Part shown: positions 11,308 through 23,403 of the stretch, piece by piece | Numbering within the stretch: the stretch's first letter is position 1 | Layout of the letters: the number at the start of each line of letters is the position of its first letter | From: Sanderia malayensis | Lineage: Eukaryota; Cnidaria; Scyphozoa; Semaeostomeae; Pelagiidae | NCBI GenBank assembly: GCA_013076295.1 | Contig: RQOL01000718.1 | Coordinates: 620,001-684,000, forward strand | DNA length: 64,000 bases | Direction: 5' to 3' | Made by a program: the position numbers and the translations under genes | Notes under the pieces: model-generated | Database searches by the model: none | The model's input: only the letters and a program-made list of their open reading frames with translations | What the model was told of the DNA's origin: nothing

Positions 11308-11520
11308 TTACTTCGCGAGAAGGTATGCCAGAGAGACCCTGGGATTTGGTTCACATTGATTTCTTTGGACCAGTTCCCACGGGAGAATATCTATTAGTAG
11401 TTATAGATCGCTGTATCTCGAGGTAGATATCGTGAGTTCGACTAAGACATCAGCAGTAGTTTCACGTTTAGACAGGATATTCTCAGTCCACCGAATTCCT
11501 TGTGAAATTGAAACAGACAA
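11308..11520 (+). pseudogene. Integrase remnant with internal deletion
   Basis: Compared with 50700-50985, about 108 bases are missing between AAGGTATG and CCAGAGAG, with GTATG shared by both sides of the junction. This removes the HHCC zinc-binding module. The HIDFFGP motif with the first catalytic aspartate remains. Similarity to the other copy stops at about 11520, just before the second catalytic aspartate motif. Confidence 0.75.
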
Positions 11521-11642
11521 TCACATTTACTTGCTGTTGCTGTTGTTACTTCCAGCTTGTTCCGTCGATTAGATTTAGTCAACTTCCTTATTTCTGTAAA
11601 CCTTAATTATCATTCGCTATGAAATGGATACAATCTTATTTA

Positions 11643-12010
11643 ATTTGGAAAAGCAAAAATTGTTTGATTTCATTTATTTTAATGTTGAAGTGGCTGACGA
11701 AATAATATCCAAATGTCATGTTGTCCTCTCATCATTTTGTATTTTTTGTCCCTTGAACGGCACCATTTGGCTTTATCCTACAACCAGGGGTGTCGCTACA
11801 TGGAAGAGGGAGTACTCTACCCTCCCACCCCTGCCTACATGGCACGAGGTCATCACACCATTGGGATTTTTAAGACTGAGACTTAATGTCATTATTTGTT
11901 TAGCAAAGCATGACAAAATACTTTTCAAATCTCATTACCCCTTGCAAGTAGGAAAGCCCCAAACTTATGGTTTTTCCCTTGTCTCCCTGCTCTGTTTCTG
12001 TTTGAGGTGA
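11643..12010 (+). repeat. Distal half of the relic NEG 3' flank
   Basis: The segment matches 21004-21375 and 61748-62110, from GGAAAAGCA through the CATGTTGTCCTCT and CTACATGGAAGAGGG landmarks. It resumes exactly where the relic flank at 7250-7588 stopped, showing both were one sequence before the retroelement arrived. Confidence 0.8.
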
Positions 12011-12049
12011 TGCACAAAATATTATGGGCAAGTTATGCGTTGAATTGGA

Positions 12050-12200
12050 TTTAGGGGATAGCCTTTAGATGTGGATTGCTGCATCGTTCGTAATTTTAGG
12101 TATTTATTCTTGTTAGGGACCGATTTTCTTGCTAAGACTAATGCCAGTATTGATCTAGGACACATGCAATCTAAAATAGGACTATAAAGCATTCCTATAC
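12050..12200 (+). pseudogene. Protease tail of a second Ty3/gypsy element
   Basis: A short reading (GTDFLAKTNASIDLG) matches the end of the gypsy retropepsin domain. It precedes the RT remnant of the same apparent element at 12620 and is separated from it by a MITE-like block. Confidence 0.5.
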
Positions 12201-12214
12201 CGTAATGCTTCAAT

Positions 12215-12590
12215 TAAAGGCCCGAGACATTCAGTAAATATTTTGTATTTTAGGGGGTCTATTCGAGGGGGACGTTTAAAAGAGGGGATTTAAAAATGAA
12301 CATGTAATGTTATCGCACTTAGCGAGAAACTCTGAGTAAGAACTAAAAAAGTGTGGTTCTAGAAGCATAATTTTAAAAATATCTAAATATCTAGTTGGAG
12401 GTTATCATCAACACCGTCTTCCTCGATGATGTTAAAAGAAGGAGCAGCTTCTGTTCTGTGTGTTTCCAATACATGCCCCTCTACAAGGGAGCATCTATTC
12501 GAGGAGGCATTTAATGGACGGGGCATTTATTGAAGAAGGGGGCCTTTATTCAAGGGGGCGCGCAGCGAAGCCGTTGTTACAGGTCGGTTA
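12215..12590. mobile_element. MITE-like G-run element (copy 1)
   Basis: The block contains GGGGGTCTATTCGAGGGGGAC near the left and TTTATTCAAGGGGGCGCGC near the right, with GAGGAGGCATTTAATGGACGGGGC between. The same block is at 52075-52420, also between the gypsy protease/linker and RT, so it was inserted before the large duplication. Confidence 0.5.
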
Positions 12591-12619
12591 TCCGGAATAA
12601 GGGGGAATGTTGTCATGGA

Positions 12620-13388
12620 GATCAAGTATGAAATAACAGTGATGGGAAAGTTCCCATTAAAATTGCTAACCCTTACTTGTTCCCAGCAAAGATCTTTTCA
12701 GGCACTTGTGTTGGGATGGCTGAAGCATTGGAGAGAAAGAACATAAACATCTACAAAGGGTGAGTCGAATTTGCAACCTTCTAATTCCTCTTGGATTCAT
12801 GATGTTGATTTGATTAACTGTCAAGTTAACGAATTCAAGGATGTTTTTATAACTTCAGACACTGATTTTGGGAGAGCACATCGATTTACACATCGCATAG
12901 ATACAGGGAATAATGAGCCTGTTAGACAGAGACCATACCGTATTCCTCAGAGCCAACTTGAGATGGTTGATAAGCATATAAAAAACATGCTTGAAATGGG
13001 TATTATTCAAGAGTCTTATAGCCCATGGCTTCAACCCTTAGTGATCGTTACTAAGAAAGATGGCTCGCCCAGATTTTGTGTTGATTTTAGAAAACTTAAT
13101 TTCATCACCTAAAAGCAGATATTTCCTATGCCAAAGATAGACGAAGTACTTGATTCCCTAGGAAATGCTTCCCACTTTACTATACTTGATTTTGCATCAG
13201 GGTATTGGCAAATTCCTATGAACCCAAAAAACAGCTTTTTGTACCAGACAAGGTAACTTCGAATTTCATGTGATGCCTGTGGGTTTAGTTAACGCAAGCT
13301 ACAACACGTTTCAAAAGATGATGCAGTTAGTTTTAAATGGCCTACAATGGCAAATTTGTATGGTATATTTAGATGATGTTATTGTATA
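12620..13388 (+). pseudogene. Second Ty3/gypsy element: linker and reverse transcriptase, copy 1 (5' part)
   Basis: The reading runs from a PIKIANP-type linker into RT: the FTHRIDTG motif, RPYRIPQSQLEMVDKHIKNM, SPWLQPLVIVTKKDGSPRFC, VDFRKLN, then after a stop at about 13110 FPMPKIDEVLDSLG and LDFASGYWQIPM, ending with MVYLDDVIVY, the YLDD polymerase box. A small frameshift follows the GYWQIPM region. It is interrupted at 13389 by a TA-flanked transposon and continues at 14563. It is distinct in sequence from the gypsy element at 49130-51486. Confidence 0.88.
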
Positions 13389-14562
13389 CATTAAAACCGA
13401 AAACTTTCGGACTTAAAAATTTCGGACAAAATACTTCGGACAAGAAACTTTCGGACGCTTTTTCAAGAATTTCGGACAAAAGACTTTCGGACCAGAGAAA
13501 TTTTCGGACAAAGTTAAAATCGATCAAGTTTGATATCGTATTTAGTCTGGATCTTGAAAAGGGTTCTCTGGCTCCAACTCAATGTTCAATGTAGGTATCA
13601 TGGTCGTAAAATTTCTGTGACTGTGCAACCTGGTTTCGTGGGTGCATATGCGTAACGAGGAGACAGTACGGCGAAATGTTTTTGGCCCCTATGCCGCGCC
13701 ATACCTTTTCTCATCATTTCAGGGTTGTTTCGCAAATAGTCGTACAGCCAAGTCAATCACTGTGCATGTAGAGGTTTCATAGTAAAAAGCTTTCGTGAAA
13801 CTTCAATGGAATAGACTTCAATTCCACAATTGATATGGGCCCGACACTCTTGGCATACGACTCTTTAAACTTTGATTTTAGAAAATTTGTTGGCGGACTA
13901 TTGACAGTAGGCTCCAGTGACTGAAGATGATGTTTTAAATTAGCTGGCACAAACATACTGACTCAGTAATTGTCTTCAATTAATTGAAATACTGCATCTG
14001 TTGTTTGCTACCTGAACACATCAAAGATAACCATGGCTCTTTGTTCCCTCGGGAGCTTCAATTCATCTCGTTTTTTTGACACGAAGAGAAAAATCACTGA
14101 ATTCAACAACTGAATCATTTTTATTCGTTGCTCCAATTGTTTGATGTGTATCAAATTGTATTTCATCGAAGCCTTCTGGAAATCTGTTCTCTTGTGGAAG
14201 TCAAACGAATTGTGTTCCCCTCGTAGACCAGTTGCGTTGCCAAAAACTCTCAGCTCAACGCTTAAAACCTTACGTTGCTCAAACAATGTGCCCCTTGGGC
14301 TTGATTGGCCTCTGATTGAAAATGATGAACATAAAGGACGGAAAAAACAAAAATCCTGAAGATAAATGCTAAAGGCGCGAAATTATGAGTAGATGATTAA
14401 TTTTGATGAAAATTGACCATCTTTGTTTGTATTTCTGTGTCTTCCGAAAAAACAAACTTTCGGTCAATAAAACTTTCGGACAGCAAGTAATTTCGGACAA
14501 TTAAATTTTCGGACACAATTTTGTCCGAATGTTTGATCGTCCGAAAGTTTTCGGTTTTAATG
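13389..14562. mobile_element. TA-flanked inverted-repeat transposon (mariner/Tc1-like insertion, non-autonomous)
   Basis: The ends are perfect inverted repeats of at least 24 bp, starting CATTAAAACCGAAAACTTTC. The dinucleotide TA is duplicated at 13387-13388 and 14563-14564. The empty site is visible at 53235-53250 in the duplicated RT copy, which makes the insertion unambiguous. The terminal ~120 bases carry many TTTCGGAC/TTCGGACAA subterminal repeats. I find no transposase reading frame, so it needed an enzyme in trans. A TA duplication fits Tc1/mariner-like enzymes, but the superfamily is inferred only from that. Confidence 0.9.
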
Positions 14563-14985
14563 TATTCTAAATCGTTTCATCAGCATCTTAAAAAATCTAC
14601 AATCTGTTTTCGAAAGGCTTCGAACAGAAGGCTCAAAGTTAAAACAAAAAATGCCATTTTTGTAAACCCGATGTGTTATATTTAGGGCATATCGTGGACA
14701 AGGAAAGTATAAAACCTAATCCTGGCAAAGTTAAGGTGAGGTGATTCAAAATAACCCTATTCCATCCAACTGCAGTGAAGTTCGTAGTTTTGTGGCATTA
14801 GTTGCATTATAGGCATTTTACCCAAGGGTTTGCTACGATAGTCAGTCCGCTTTATACACACTGCTAAAGAAAGGCGTCAAAGTAAGAGTTGTTTTGCTTT
14901 GGGAGAAAACTGATATTAAGGAAAAATTTTAGTCTTGATTGTTTCGTAAGTCTCTGAAAGGAGACATCGAGATGCCAGTCTTTGG
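14563..14985 (+). pseudogene. Second Ty3/gypsy element: RT thumb/connection, copy 1 (3' part)
   Basis: The sequence continues the RT interrupted at 13389, with CHFCKPDVLYLGHIV-like and YTLLKKGVK readings typical of the gypsy RT-RNase H junction, in broken frames. It corresponds to 53242-53477 plus 54221-54400. It ends where the NEG upstream block begins. Confidence 0.75.
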
Positions 14986-15004
14986 GTGTATGTTGCTTCC
15001 GCAT

Positions 15005-15660
15005 TAATTTTATATATAGTTAAGTAAATGTCGTTCGCCAATTGATTGTTTTGTCGTTCACAATATGCAATTATCAAACTGGTTTCAAAGATGAATCTTT
15101 TTGGCATAAAGCATACTTTAGATTACACCGTATTGTCATGCAATGAAAACTATATGAAACAAGACCGAGGCTCCTCCCAGGGCCTCAAGAATGTTTTTAC
15201 AAAAAGGTATTCCAATGGAGTAAGTAAAACGTCATAACACGTTATTTATCGTCATTAACAATTAATGCCATACCCAACGTACCATACCAAGATGAACTAA
15301 AGGTCTTTTGTTTTAATTACGTTTTTTAAACTGCCATATTCTAAACAATTAAATATCGTGCTAAAAATATCCCGCTATGAGCTTTATTTGGTCAAGATAA
15401 TAAAGTAGAAAGGGTGTCGTACATCTGGGAATGAACTCAATATCATTTGGTGTGTCATAACATCGACTTGTCATTTTTTGTGAGTGGCGCTCAGTTTTCA
15501 GGTATTATTTTCTTTTCATTTTGGCTTTGAATCCACAGCTGAGCTTGCTGTCATACTTCATTGGATCTTGAATCCGATGAAGATATGTTTTATTTAGATC
15601 ATGACTGATGTAATCAAAAAGAATTTACTTTGTTAGGGTAACCTCAAATTTCTGACAATA
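15005..15660 (+). promoter_or_regulatory. Conserved upstream block of NEG2
   Basis: About 650 bases directly before the NEG2 start codon are shared with NEG3 (about 33030-33578) and NEG4 (54770-55446). Landmarks in order are TATATATAGTTAAGTA, AAGTAAAACGTCATAA, TAACAATTAATGCCATA, GAGCTTTATTTGGTCAAGATAA and TTTGTTAGGGTAAC. Conservation and position suggest promoter and 5' UTR. The transcription start cannot be fixed from sequence. In NEG3 the GATGAAG|GTATGT site looks like a splice donor, but NEG2 and NEG4 have lost the GT, so a 5' UTR intron is uncertain. Confidence 0.55.
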
Positions 15661-18600
15661 ATGGCGTCTGGATTCTTTTTTCTGGTCTTTACCGTCATCA
15701 TCGCAATCTCTTTGGGGATCAACTCAGTATCAGGTAAGTTTTTCAACATTTTAAATTGAAACTTTTAAATAACCGTTGGTTTCTCTTTATTGCTGATTTT
15801 TTAACGTTGAAAGCAAATACACACGAATTCTGCTTATTTGCATTTACATGCTTGTTAAATTCAATTTAAGAAGGGTTAATATTCAAAATAAATTGCTTTG
15901 CCGCGTCAGGCACAGTTGTTACCATGTTTATATTGATATGGCATAATAAATATGAGTCTTTAAACATTTCTAATCAACATATCTATAATATCTGGGGTGG
16001 GAAGTAAGTATACAGGCCGTTGTCTGTTAAACTCGCGCAGAACGCTTGTTGGGTGAAACTGGGCAATCTAGCTGCACAGATGTAGTATCTTTTACGATTC
16101 TTCGCTAGAACTCAGAGAGTAAGCACAGTTTTTTCATGCTTTCTCGTTCTCTTGAATCCGATGAAGGATTCATGGGAAGTTCCTCGTCTATTGCCGTGCA
16201 GCTCACAATGCGATATAGCCAGTGTCCTCCATGGTCACTACTCAAGAAGGCCACATATACAAATTATCCCAGTGAGATCGTTTCTTAAGTAGTAGCAGAG
16301 TAATAATCATTTATTTTATATGCCGTATGAAGCTCGGCTTACCTTACTTAGTGCTTCTTTAGTCTACGTTAGCGTGGCCTACTTGCGACTTGGGTATAAA
16401 TTGCCTCATATAGACATTTATTGATTGGCTTGTCAATTATTGTGAGGGATCTAGACTTCTTGGGACGTCATTAACGTGGCCTATTTTACTGATCGTCTAA
16501 CTATTCATGGACCACCAGTGTTGTTTTATGTTGTCCCTGTTGATATTCTGCAACAGTACGCTTGTTTCATTTTCACATAACGCTGTTCCCCATTAGAATT
16601 TTGCTCATTGGCCAGTGTAAGTTTTAGCTTTAGGTTAATCTGTTTTGATTTCAATCTCTTCCGTTGGACATCGCCCTGCACTTATTGGAAAGATGAACTA
16701 TGGAGGGCATTGTTCTAAACAATAAGTTATCGAGTAAAATTGAACCAATCAGAGGTGATAAAGAAATGCATCATTAGATCATGCGCAGAATATGGTATAT
16801 TTACAACAAGGTAAGTCCTTAATGTATGGAAATTTTAATGTCCCCAATCAATATTCCCCTGCTGTATATATACAATTGCAGTCGTGTATAAGCATGTACA
16901 TGGTGTAAGTAGACCGTGTGTTAGGTGTTGTGGCTATATACTAGTGGTTCACGAGAGATTCTTGTGAAAATATGTAATCATAGTGGATAAAGGTAGTTTG
17001 TAGTGTGTATATATGCAGATAGATGTAGATAGGTATATAACAGTGCTGTACGAAAGACTCTTGCAAAAATATGTCGAGAATTTCACGGTCTGAACCCTTA
17101 TACTTTAAACAAGAATTACGCGGATATTACGATTTCTTAACCTCAAATAGAACCCCGGATTTTACCAGTAAAAATGCATAATTTATCTTATCCTGGTCAC
17201 GTGTCAGATCTTATATCCTATCTCTATTGTTCAAACACTGATTTCGTTTGAAATTTTTGGCAACATGAAAAGCGAAAGCTAAATCAGAATCCTCCGAAGA
17301 GGAAAAACTGACTTGTTGAACGTGTTTTAAAAGAATGTTTAGCTGTTCCCAATAAATATATACATTGCAACACTTTCACTCAATTTCACACCTTTTTGTT
17401 GCCGTCATCAAACAAAACAGTCGCCCAAGAAAACATCAAAGCTTCTTTTTCAAAATTTGTCAACGTAGTCATTTGTTGAAAAAATTCAAAGATATGATGA
17501 TTGCTGAAGCTTTAACATAAATTTCTTTTCCAGGTCAACAGCGTATGTTCCCATACAATACAACTCATTTTATTCAAAATCAAGATGATGCTTTTGGAGT
17601 AATGGAGCTTAATCCTGGAATTTCGTTCGAAGGAATACAACACACAAAAATCTATGTAAGCAATATTGACCATGAATTACAATGTTTCTTGCTTATTGCT
17701 TTGAATTTGTTTTGAGTTGTCATTTCTAAGAGCATTTAAAGACGATGGCATTAAAATATATTCTAAATTTAAATGCACAACTTAATTGCAGGTCTATACA
17801 AATGGCTACATAACATTGGGAGTAGAGTATTCTAGCGCAATACCTGTCCTGCTGGGCGACCGTAACATATTGGCTCCCTATTGGACGGATCTTGACTTCA
17901 GAAATTCAAGCGGTGGTGTTGCTTACTCACAACACAAACATACAGACACAGATTCATTCTCCCAGATGATAATAAACAAAACCAGCTTGTACATATCAGC
18001 CAGAACCAACGTCAACTTTTCTCCAACTTTGGTAATACTCGTGACATGGATAAAGGCTTTGCCAAAAAATTATTTTTCTAGCGCAGACACAAACGAGGTA
18101 TGTGAGCGCAATTATAGTGCTTGGGTAATCGTTAATCATGGAAAATCCTTGGTAGATTTTAACACTATGTGATCTCTAAACACTTGATTATACTTTCTTT
18201 TCAGACAGTCACATTTCAATTGCATCTGGCTATAAATAATATTAATAAATATGCATCATTTATATATGAAGTTGGTGGCATGTTGTGGAATGGTGTCAAC
18301 CAAGTCCCTCAAGCTGGAATTTCCTTCCAACCTATTTTTTTCCTTTCTTTTCCACTTGGTCCCACTGGGATTTATCCCTTTTACAGATTTGATACTCTGG
18401 TTGGGAACACAGGTAGAATTGGAGAGTGGCTGTTCGATCTAGTCAATTTTCCACCACTCATTCTCACTCCAAGGCATCTGATCTTGACCTATGGAGAAGT
18501 GAACAATTTTCAAATTAAAGCAACTTCACCCACTGCATCAGCTTTAATCTATTCGATAAATGGAACTGGAACTTCTGCAATGGTAATTTCGAGCAATGGA

Positions 18601-20672
18601 AATGTATCACTGAATGTGAGCAGCCTTAACGTCACAATGACATTTATTGTGAAAGATGGACAAGGTCAAACAAACCAATTGCAACCAAAAATTACATTGT
18701 GCAACTGCGTGAGTAGCGCATATTGCAAAGCACCCATTGAAAACACTGACTCTTCGAATCATTTCCTTACTTACGGAAAATGCTACTGTAAACTTGGCTA
18801 CACTGGTAATGGTTTTCATTGCACTGACATTGACGAATGTGTAACTGGCCAACATTCATGCAGCTCTACTGCAACTTGCACCAATAACCCTGGCTCATAT
18901 ACATGTGTTTGCAACTCTGGTTACACTGGTAGTGGTTTCAATTGCACTGACATTGACGAATGTGTAACTGGCCAACATTCGTGCAGTGTTAATGCCAACT
19001 GCAAGAATAACCCTGGCTCATACACATGTGCTTGTAACTCTGGATACACTGGTAATGGTTTTAATTGCACTGATATTGACGAATGTGTAACTGGCCAACA
19101 TTCATGCAGCTCTAATGCAACTTGTAGCAATAGCCCTGGCTCATACACATGTGCTTGCAACTCTGGTTACACTGGTAATGGTATTAATTGCACTGACATT
19201 GACGAATGTGTAACTGGCCAACATTCATGCAGCTCTAATGCCACTTGTAGCAATATCATTGGCTTATATTCATGTGCTTGCAACTCCGGCTACACTGGTA
19301 ATGGTTTTAATTGCACTGACTTTGACGAATGTGCAACTGGTCAACATTACTGCAGTGTCAATGCCAACTGCACCAATAGCCTTGGCTCATATACATGTGC
19401 TTGCAACTCCGGCTACACTGGTAATGGTTTTAATTGCACTGACATTGACGAATGTGCAATTGGTCAACATTCATGTGGTGCTAATGCCACTTGTAGCAAT
19501 AAACCTGGCTCATACACATGTGCTTGTAACTCTGGCTACACTGGTAATGGCTTTAATTGCATTGATATTGACGAATGTGCAATTGGCCAACATTCATGCA
19601 GCTCTAATGCCATTTGCACCAATATCCTTGGCTTATATTCATGTGTTTGCTACTCCGGCTACACTGGTAATGGTATTAATTGCACTGACATTGACGAATG
19701 TGCAACTGGTCAACATTTGTGTAGTACTAATGCCACTTGTAGTAATAACCCTGGCTCATACACATGTGCTTGCAACTCTGGTTTCACTGGTAATGGTTTT
19801 AATTGCACTGACATTGACGAATGTGCAACTGGTCAACATCCATGCAGTGCTAATGCCACTTGTACCAATTACCCTGGCTCATACAGATGTGCTTGCAAAT
19901 CTGGTTACACCGGTAGTGGTTTTAATTGCACTGATATTGAGGAATGTGCAACTGGTCAGCATTCATGCAGTGTTAATGCCAACTGCACCAATAAGCAGAG
20001 GTCATACACATGTGCTTGCAACTCTGGCTACACTGGTAGTGGATATAATTGCACAGACATTGACGAATGTGCAACTGGTAAACATTCATGCAGTAATAAT
20101 GCCACTTGTAGCAATATCCCTGGCTCATATACATGTGTCTGCAACTCTGGCTACACTGGTAATGGTTTTAATTGCACTGACATTGACGAATGTGCAACTG
20201 GTCAACATTCTTGTAGTGCTAATGCAGTTTGTACGAATGTTATTGGATCACACGTTTGCAGTTGCATGCAAGGGTTCTTTGGTACTGGAACCCATTGTAA
20301 AGGTGAGGTCTTTTGTGTATATCCATGTTTAATCTTCTTAGTTTTTGCAGTGTGTGATCGAATTTCAACTGTCCTGCACGGGTGTTTGGAAGTCATTACA
20401 TTTATCTTAGAATTATGTGTATTATAGACGCATATGGCGCAGATAGTTGTCAAAAACTGAACGATAGTGTGAATAATGCATCTCCATTTATTGCAGGCAA
20501 TGCCAATAAATTTTCTGCTGCTCATGGTATTGGCGTTGGCTTGGGAGTGGCCGGATTGATCGTCATCAGTGTTGCAGTGGCAGTCATTTATAAGCGCAGG
20601 AAGCAAAACCAAGGTGACATAACTAAACATGTCAAGCCAGTGTCAAATGAAAACTTTGAAATGGAAGCGTGA
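15661..20672 (+). CDS. NEG2: NIDO-domain, 12x cbEGF, single-pass membrane protein
   Basis: The exons are 15661-15733 (signal peptide [20 protein letters not shown]...), 17534-17655, 17792-18097, 18205-20302 and 20497-20672, giving about 924 residues. All junctions are GT-AG and in phase, and the ATG has a purine at -3. Exon 3 plus the start of exon 4 is the NIDO domain ([25 protein letters not shown]). A beta-sandwich-like segment, one atypical EGF and 12 cbEGFs follow. One repeat reads DIEEC and another DFDEC, mild departures from the calcium-binding consensus. The membrane exon has [21 protein letters not shown] and a tail ending FEMEA. An alternative acceptor (exon from 20428) would add a Cys-containing stalk. 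Intron 1 (1.8 kb) includes a block inverted in NEG3. It is the most complete small member and looks intact. Confidence 0.92.
16070..16535. repeat. Intron 1 block shared with NEG4 and inverted in NEG3
   Basis: The segment from AGCTGCACAGATGTAG to the TTGTTTTATG region matches 55852-56316 in direct orientation. It matches 34106-34574 as reverse complement. It contains a [12 protein letters not shown] reading on one strand, but no conserved splice context, so I do not call it an exon. Confidence 0.8.
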
Positions 20673-21440
20673 TTTTGAGCAATGAACATGTTTATTCTAA
20701 TTTGATTTTGATATTTAACCATTTTATCTTTATTCCATATTATGTCGAACATTTAGGTTCATTTGCTTCAGTTAGTTGTTTTTGAGGCTCAGGTATTTAA
20801 ATTTGAAACAATTTAATTTAACTTTTCACGTATTTTGTTGCATAAAGTTGATAAGCAGCGTGATGATAATGTTGTGTCAAGTTGCGTTGCTGTCATGCAG
20901 CACAGATCAACTGGCGTTGGATTTATTGACGCTTTTTATATGAAGCTTATCTTATATCCAGAACAATGAAGATGCTTAATCTTCAAACTTTGGATTGATG
21001 ATTTGGAAAAGCAGAATTGTTTGATTTCATTTATTTTAATGTTGAAGTGGCTGACGAAGTGTAATATCCAAATGTCATGTTGTCCTCTGATCATTTTGTG
21101 TTTCTTGTCCCTTGAACTGCACCGTTTGTCTTTTACAACCACGGTGTGTCGCTACATGGAAGAGGGGAGTGCTCTACCCTCCCGCCCCTGCCTTGCCTAC
21201 AGCGCACAAGGTCATCAAACCATACCATTGGGTCATTTAGGATTGAGACTCAATGTTATTATTTGTTTTGCAAAGCAAAGCATGATAAAATACTTTTCAA
21301 ATCTCATTACCCCTTGCAAGCAGCAAAGCCCCAAACTTATGGCTCTTTTCCTTTTCTCCCTGCTCCGTTTCTGTGAACAGAGCCTCTCTGTTCGCTTTTT
21401 GCGAACGAAGTTGAGCTTATGCTGGTAGTCTGTGATTGAC
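20673..21440 (+). other. 3' UTR / flank of NEG2
   Basis: The block is highly similar to 61403-62140 (after NEG4), and in two pieces to 7250-7588 and 11643-12010. Similarity ends after the CCTCTGTTCGCTTTT landmark at about 21395. No open frame here is supported; the strong conservation reflects recent duplication. Confidence 0.75.
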
Positions 21441-23403
21441 AACTGCATCCAAATATTTTAAATTCCTCAGCTTTTATATCTCCCCCCATGATGCATTGGG
21501 GCTGTTGATTTGTGATTTGACAATTTGTGATACAAAAAGTTAGTATTCATTGGATGAGAAAACAAAGAGCTTCAGAACAAGCATTCATTGAATAAAAAAA
21601 ACAAAAGAATGAACGATTTGTGTGACCCAGTATTGTTTTATTTTATATCAACTGACCAATCAGTGCACTTTAAGAACAATAGAAATGCAACAAAACGCAA
21701 CAAAAGTAACCTGCTATGGCGGCTAAAATCCCGCTGAGCTGTGAGAAAGTGATGTTTTTATTTAGGGCTGCTGCCACATATAGTTTCAAAAAACAACTTC
21801 AAACATACATTTTTCAAAAGAACAATAGTTTTTCTAAATTTCCATCGGCCTGAATTTTAAAAATCAATCCTAATAACAAAGATATGAGAACAAAAACATG
21901 CCATATCTTCATTTTTTTCCTTATTTCTTGCCTCAATTCATTAGCAAGAGTAAATAAAGCTTGTTGTTTATTTAAAATATGGCGAAATTTCATGAAATTT
22001 CATGAAGATATGGCATGTTTTTGTTCTCATATCTTTGTTATTAGGATTGATTTTAAAATTCAGGCTGATGGAAATTTAGAAATACTATTGCTCTTTTGAA
22101 AAATATTTGTGTGAAATTGTTTTTTGAAACTACATTGTATTTTTCACAAGTATATTCTGTGCTCTATTTCATCCCCAATGAACGTCTCATTTTACATTTT
22201 AGACTGCGAGCGTATTGCTGGAAATGCGGCATTTTTCTATTTTCACTTCGTGAGCTACCAATAGGCAACATGGCAGCCTGATCACATCACAAATATGAAC
22301 ATAATGACCATATGCACTCTGCAATCAGATATGAACGTTGTGTTCATATCTGGTATACGTGTTATAGAGTGCTCTTTTTACATGGAGTACATACTATGAT
22401 GCGGGTACGTGGTTGCATAGATTCTTCTTTTGTTGTTTTTGTAATGGCGGTGACTGGCCTAGTTGAGAAATGTACATTGTATTGTAGGCAGTATTAAATG
22501 ATTTTTATGTAGAGTTGTAAATTATAAGATTCGCATTTAAATAATAGAACATCCATGAAGAAGCTCAAGCAATCTGGTTTTTTCCAAGGCCTGGATTAAT
22601 GGGCAAATAATGCTTTACCTCCTGCACAAAAAACGAAACGAAGAACTGGAAAAGAAGAAATCCCATTAATTCATTGTGGTTAATAGAGAAACTGGGCATT
22701 ACAATGGGAAAATCCTGCAAGAGCAAAGGTTTACAAACGTGGAAAGGTTACTGGGATAAAAGAATCTAATGGTATAATTACACCTAATTTAATTTCTAAT
22801 AAGCTTAGATACATAAACATAACCTAATAATAGGAAACAAAATCTCTTCAATTTTAATTGAGTGATAAATGTGTTTTGACATTTTTAAGCAGGCTCTAAT
22901 GCAAATTATAGTGATAGTTTTGATAAAGTGCCCAGAAGCACATTGGATATCCCTTCTACAGGCAAATACATGCTTTATAATACATTTTTTATATTGGTTT
23001 AATTTGTTAAATTTTGCATTGATGAGTGCATTGAACATGAAACTATGAGTAACACAAAGTTGGGTTTTTCTATTCTCATACTGCAAATAAGTACAACCAT
23101 TAATAGACTACCCAGCTATTCTTTCTGATATCAAGTGAATTTCTCGTAGCAACATCAAGCTCAATGCACAATTACATGTCACGGTATTCATGGCAAATCA
23201 TTGATGTGGCATTTTATTGTGTCTTGATGTCTAGTGTTTGGGCTTGATGTCTAGTGTTATAATATTCCTGTCTCACACTGTTCATGGAAGCATGGACAGC
23301 TCATCATAGAACTGTAAAAGTTGGGAACAGAGTTTCCTTCTTTAAAAAAAACACAGTGGCAAATGAAAAAGAAAGCATTGAATGCAAATTGGCCTCATAT
23401 CAG
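21441..23403. other. Gene-poor region with one inverted repeat
   Basis: Apart from the inverted repeat at 21783-22130, I find no gene. A short palindrome (GATATGAACGTTGTGTTCATATC) lies near 22327. Small reading frames here have no recognisable domain. Confidence 0.4.
21783..22130. repeat. Inverted repeat with ~130-bp arms
   Basis: Arm 21783-21912 pairs with arm 22002-22130 around an ~89-bp loop. Arm landmarks are GTTTCAAAAAACAA, CAAAAGAACAATAG, TTTCTAAATTTCCATC and ATGCCATATCTTCAT. It resembles the palindromic core of a non-autonomous transposon, but I could not define a target duplication. Confidence 0.8.

Larger units (their letters stand above)
7589..11642 (+). mobile_element. Degraded Ty3/gypsy-type retroelement inserted in the NEG relic
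   Basis: The insertion splits the relic NEG 3' flank, whose uninterrupted form is at about 20995 and 61740. ATTTG is present on both sides (7584-7588 and 11643-11647), consistent with a 5-bp integrase target duplication. Inside, in order, are a zinc-knuckle gag piece, a retropepsin piece, a large foreign inverted repeat, RNase H, and an integrase remnant. Reverse transcriptase is missing. I could not identify intact LTRs at the ends, so the exact boundaries are inferred from the interrupted host sequence. Confidence 0.7.
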
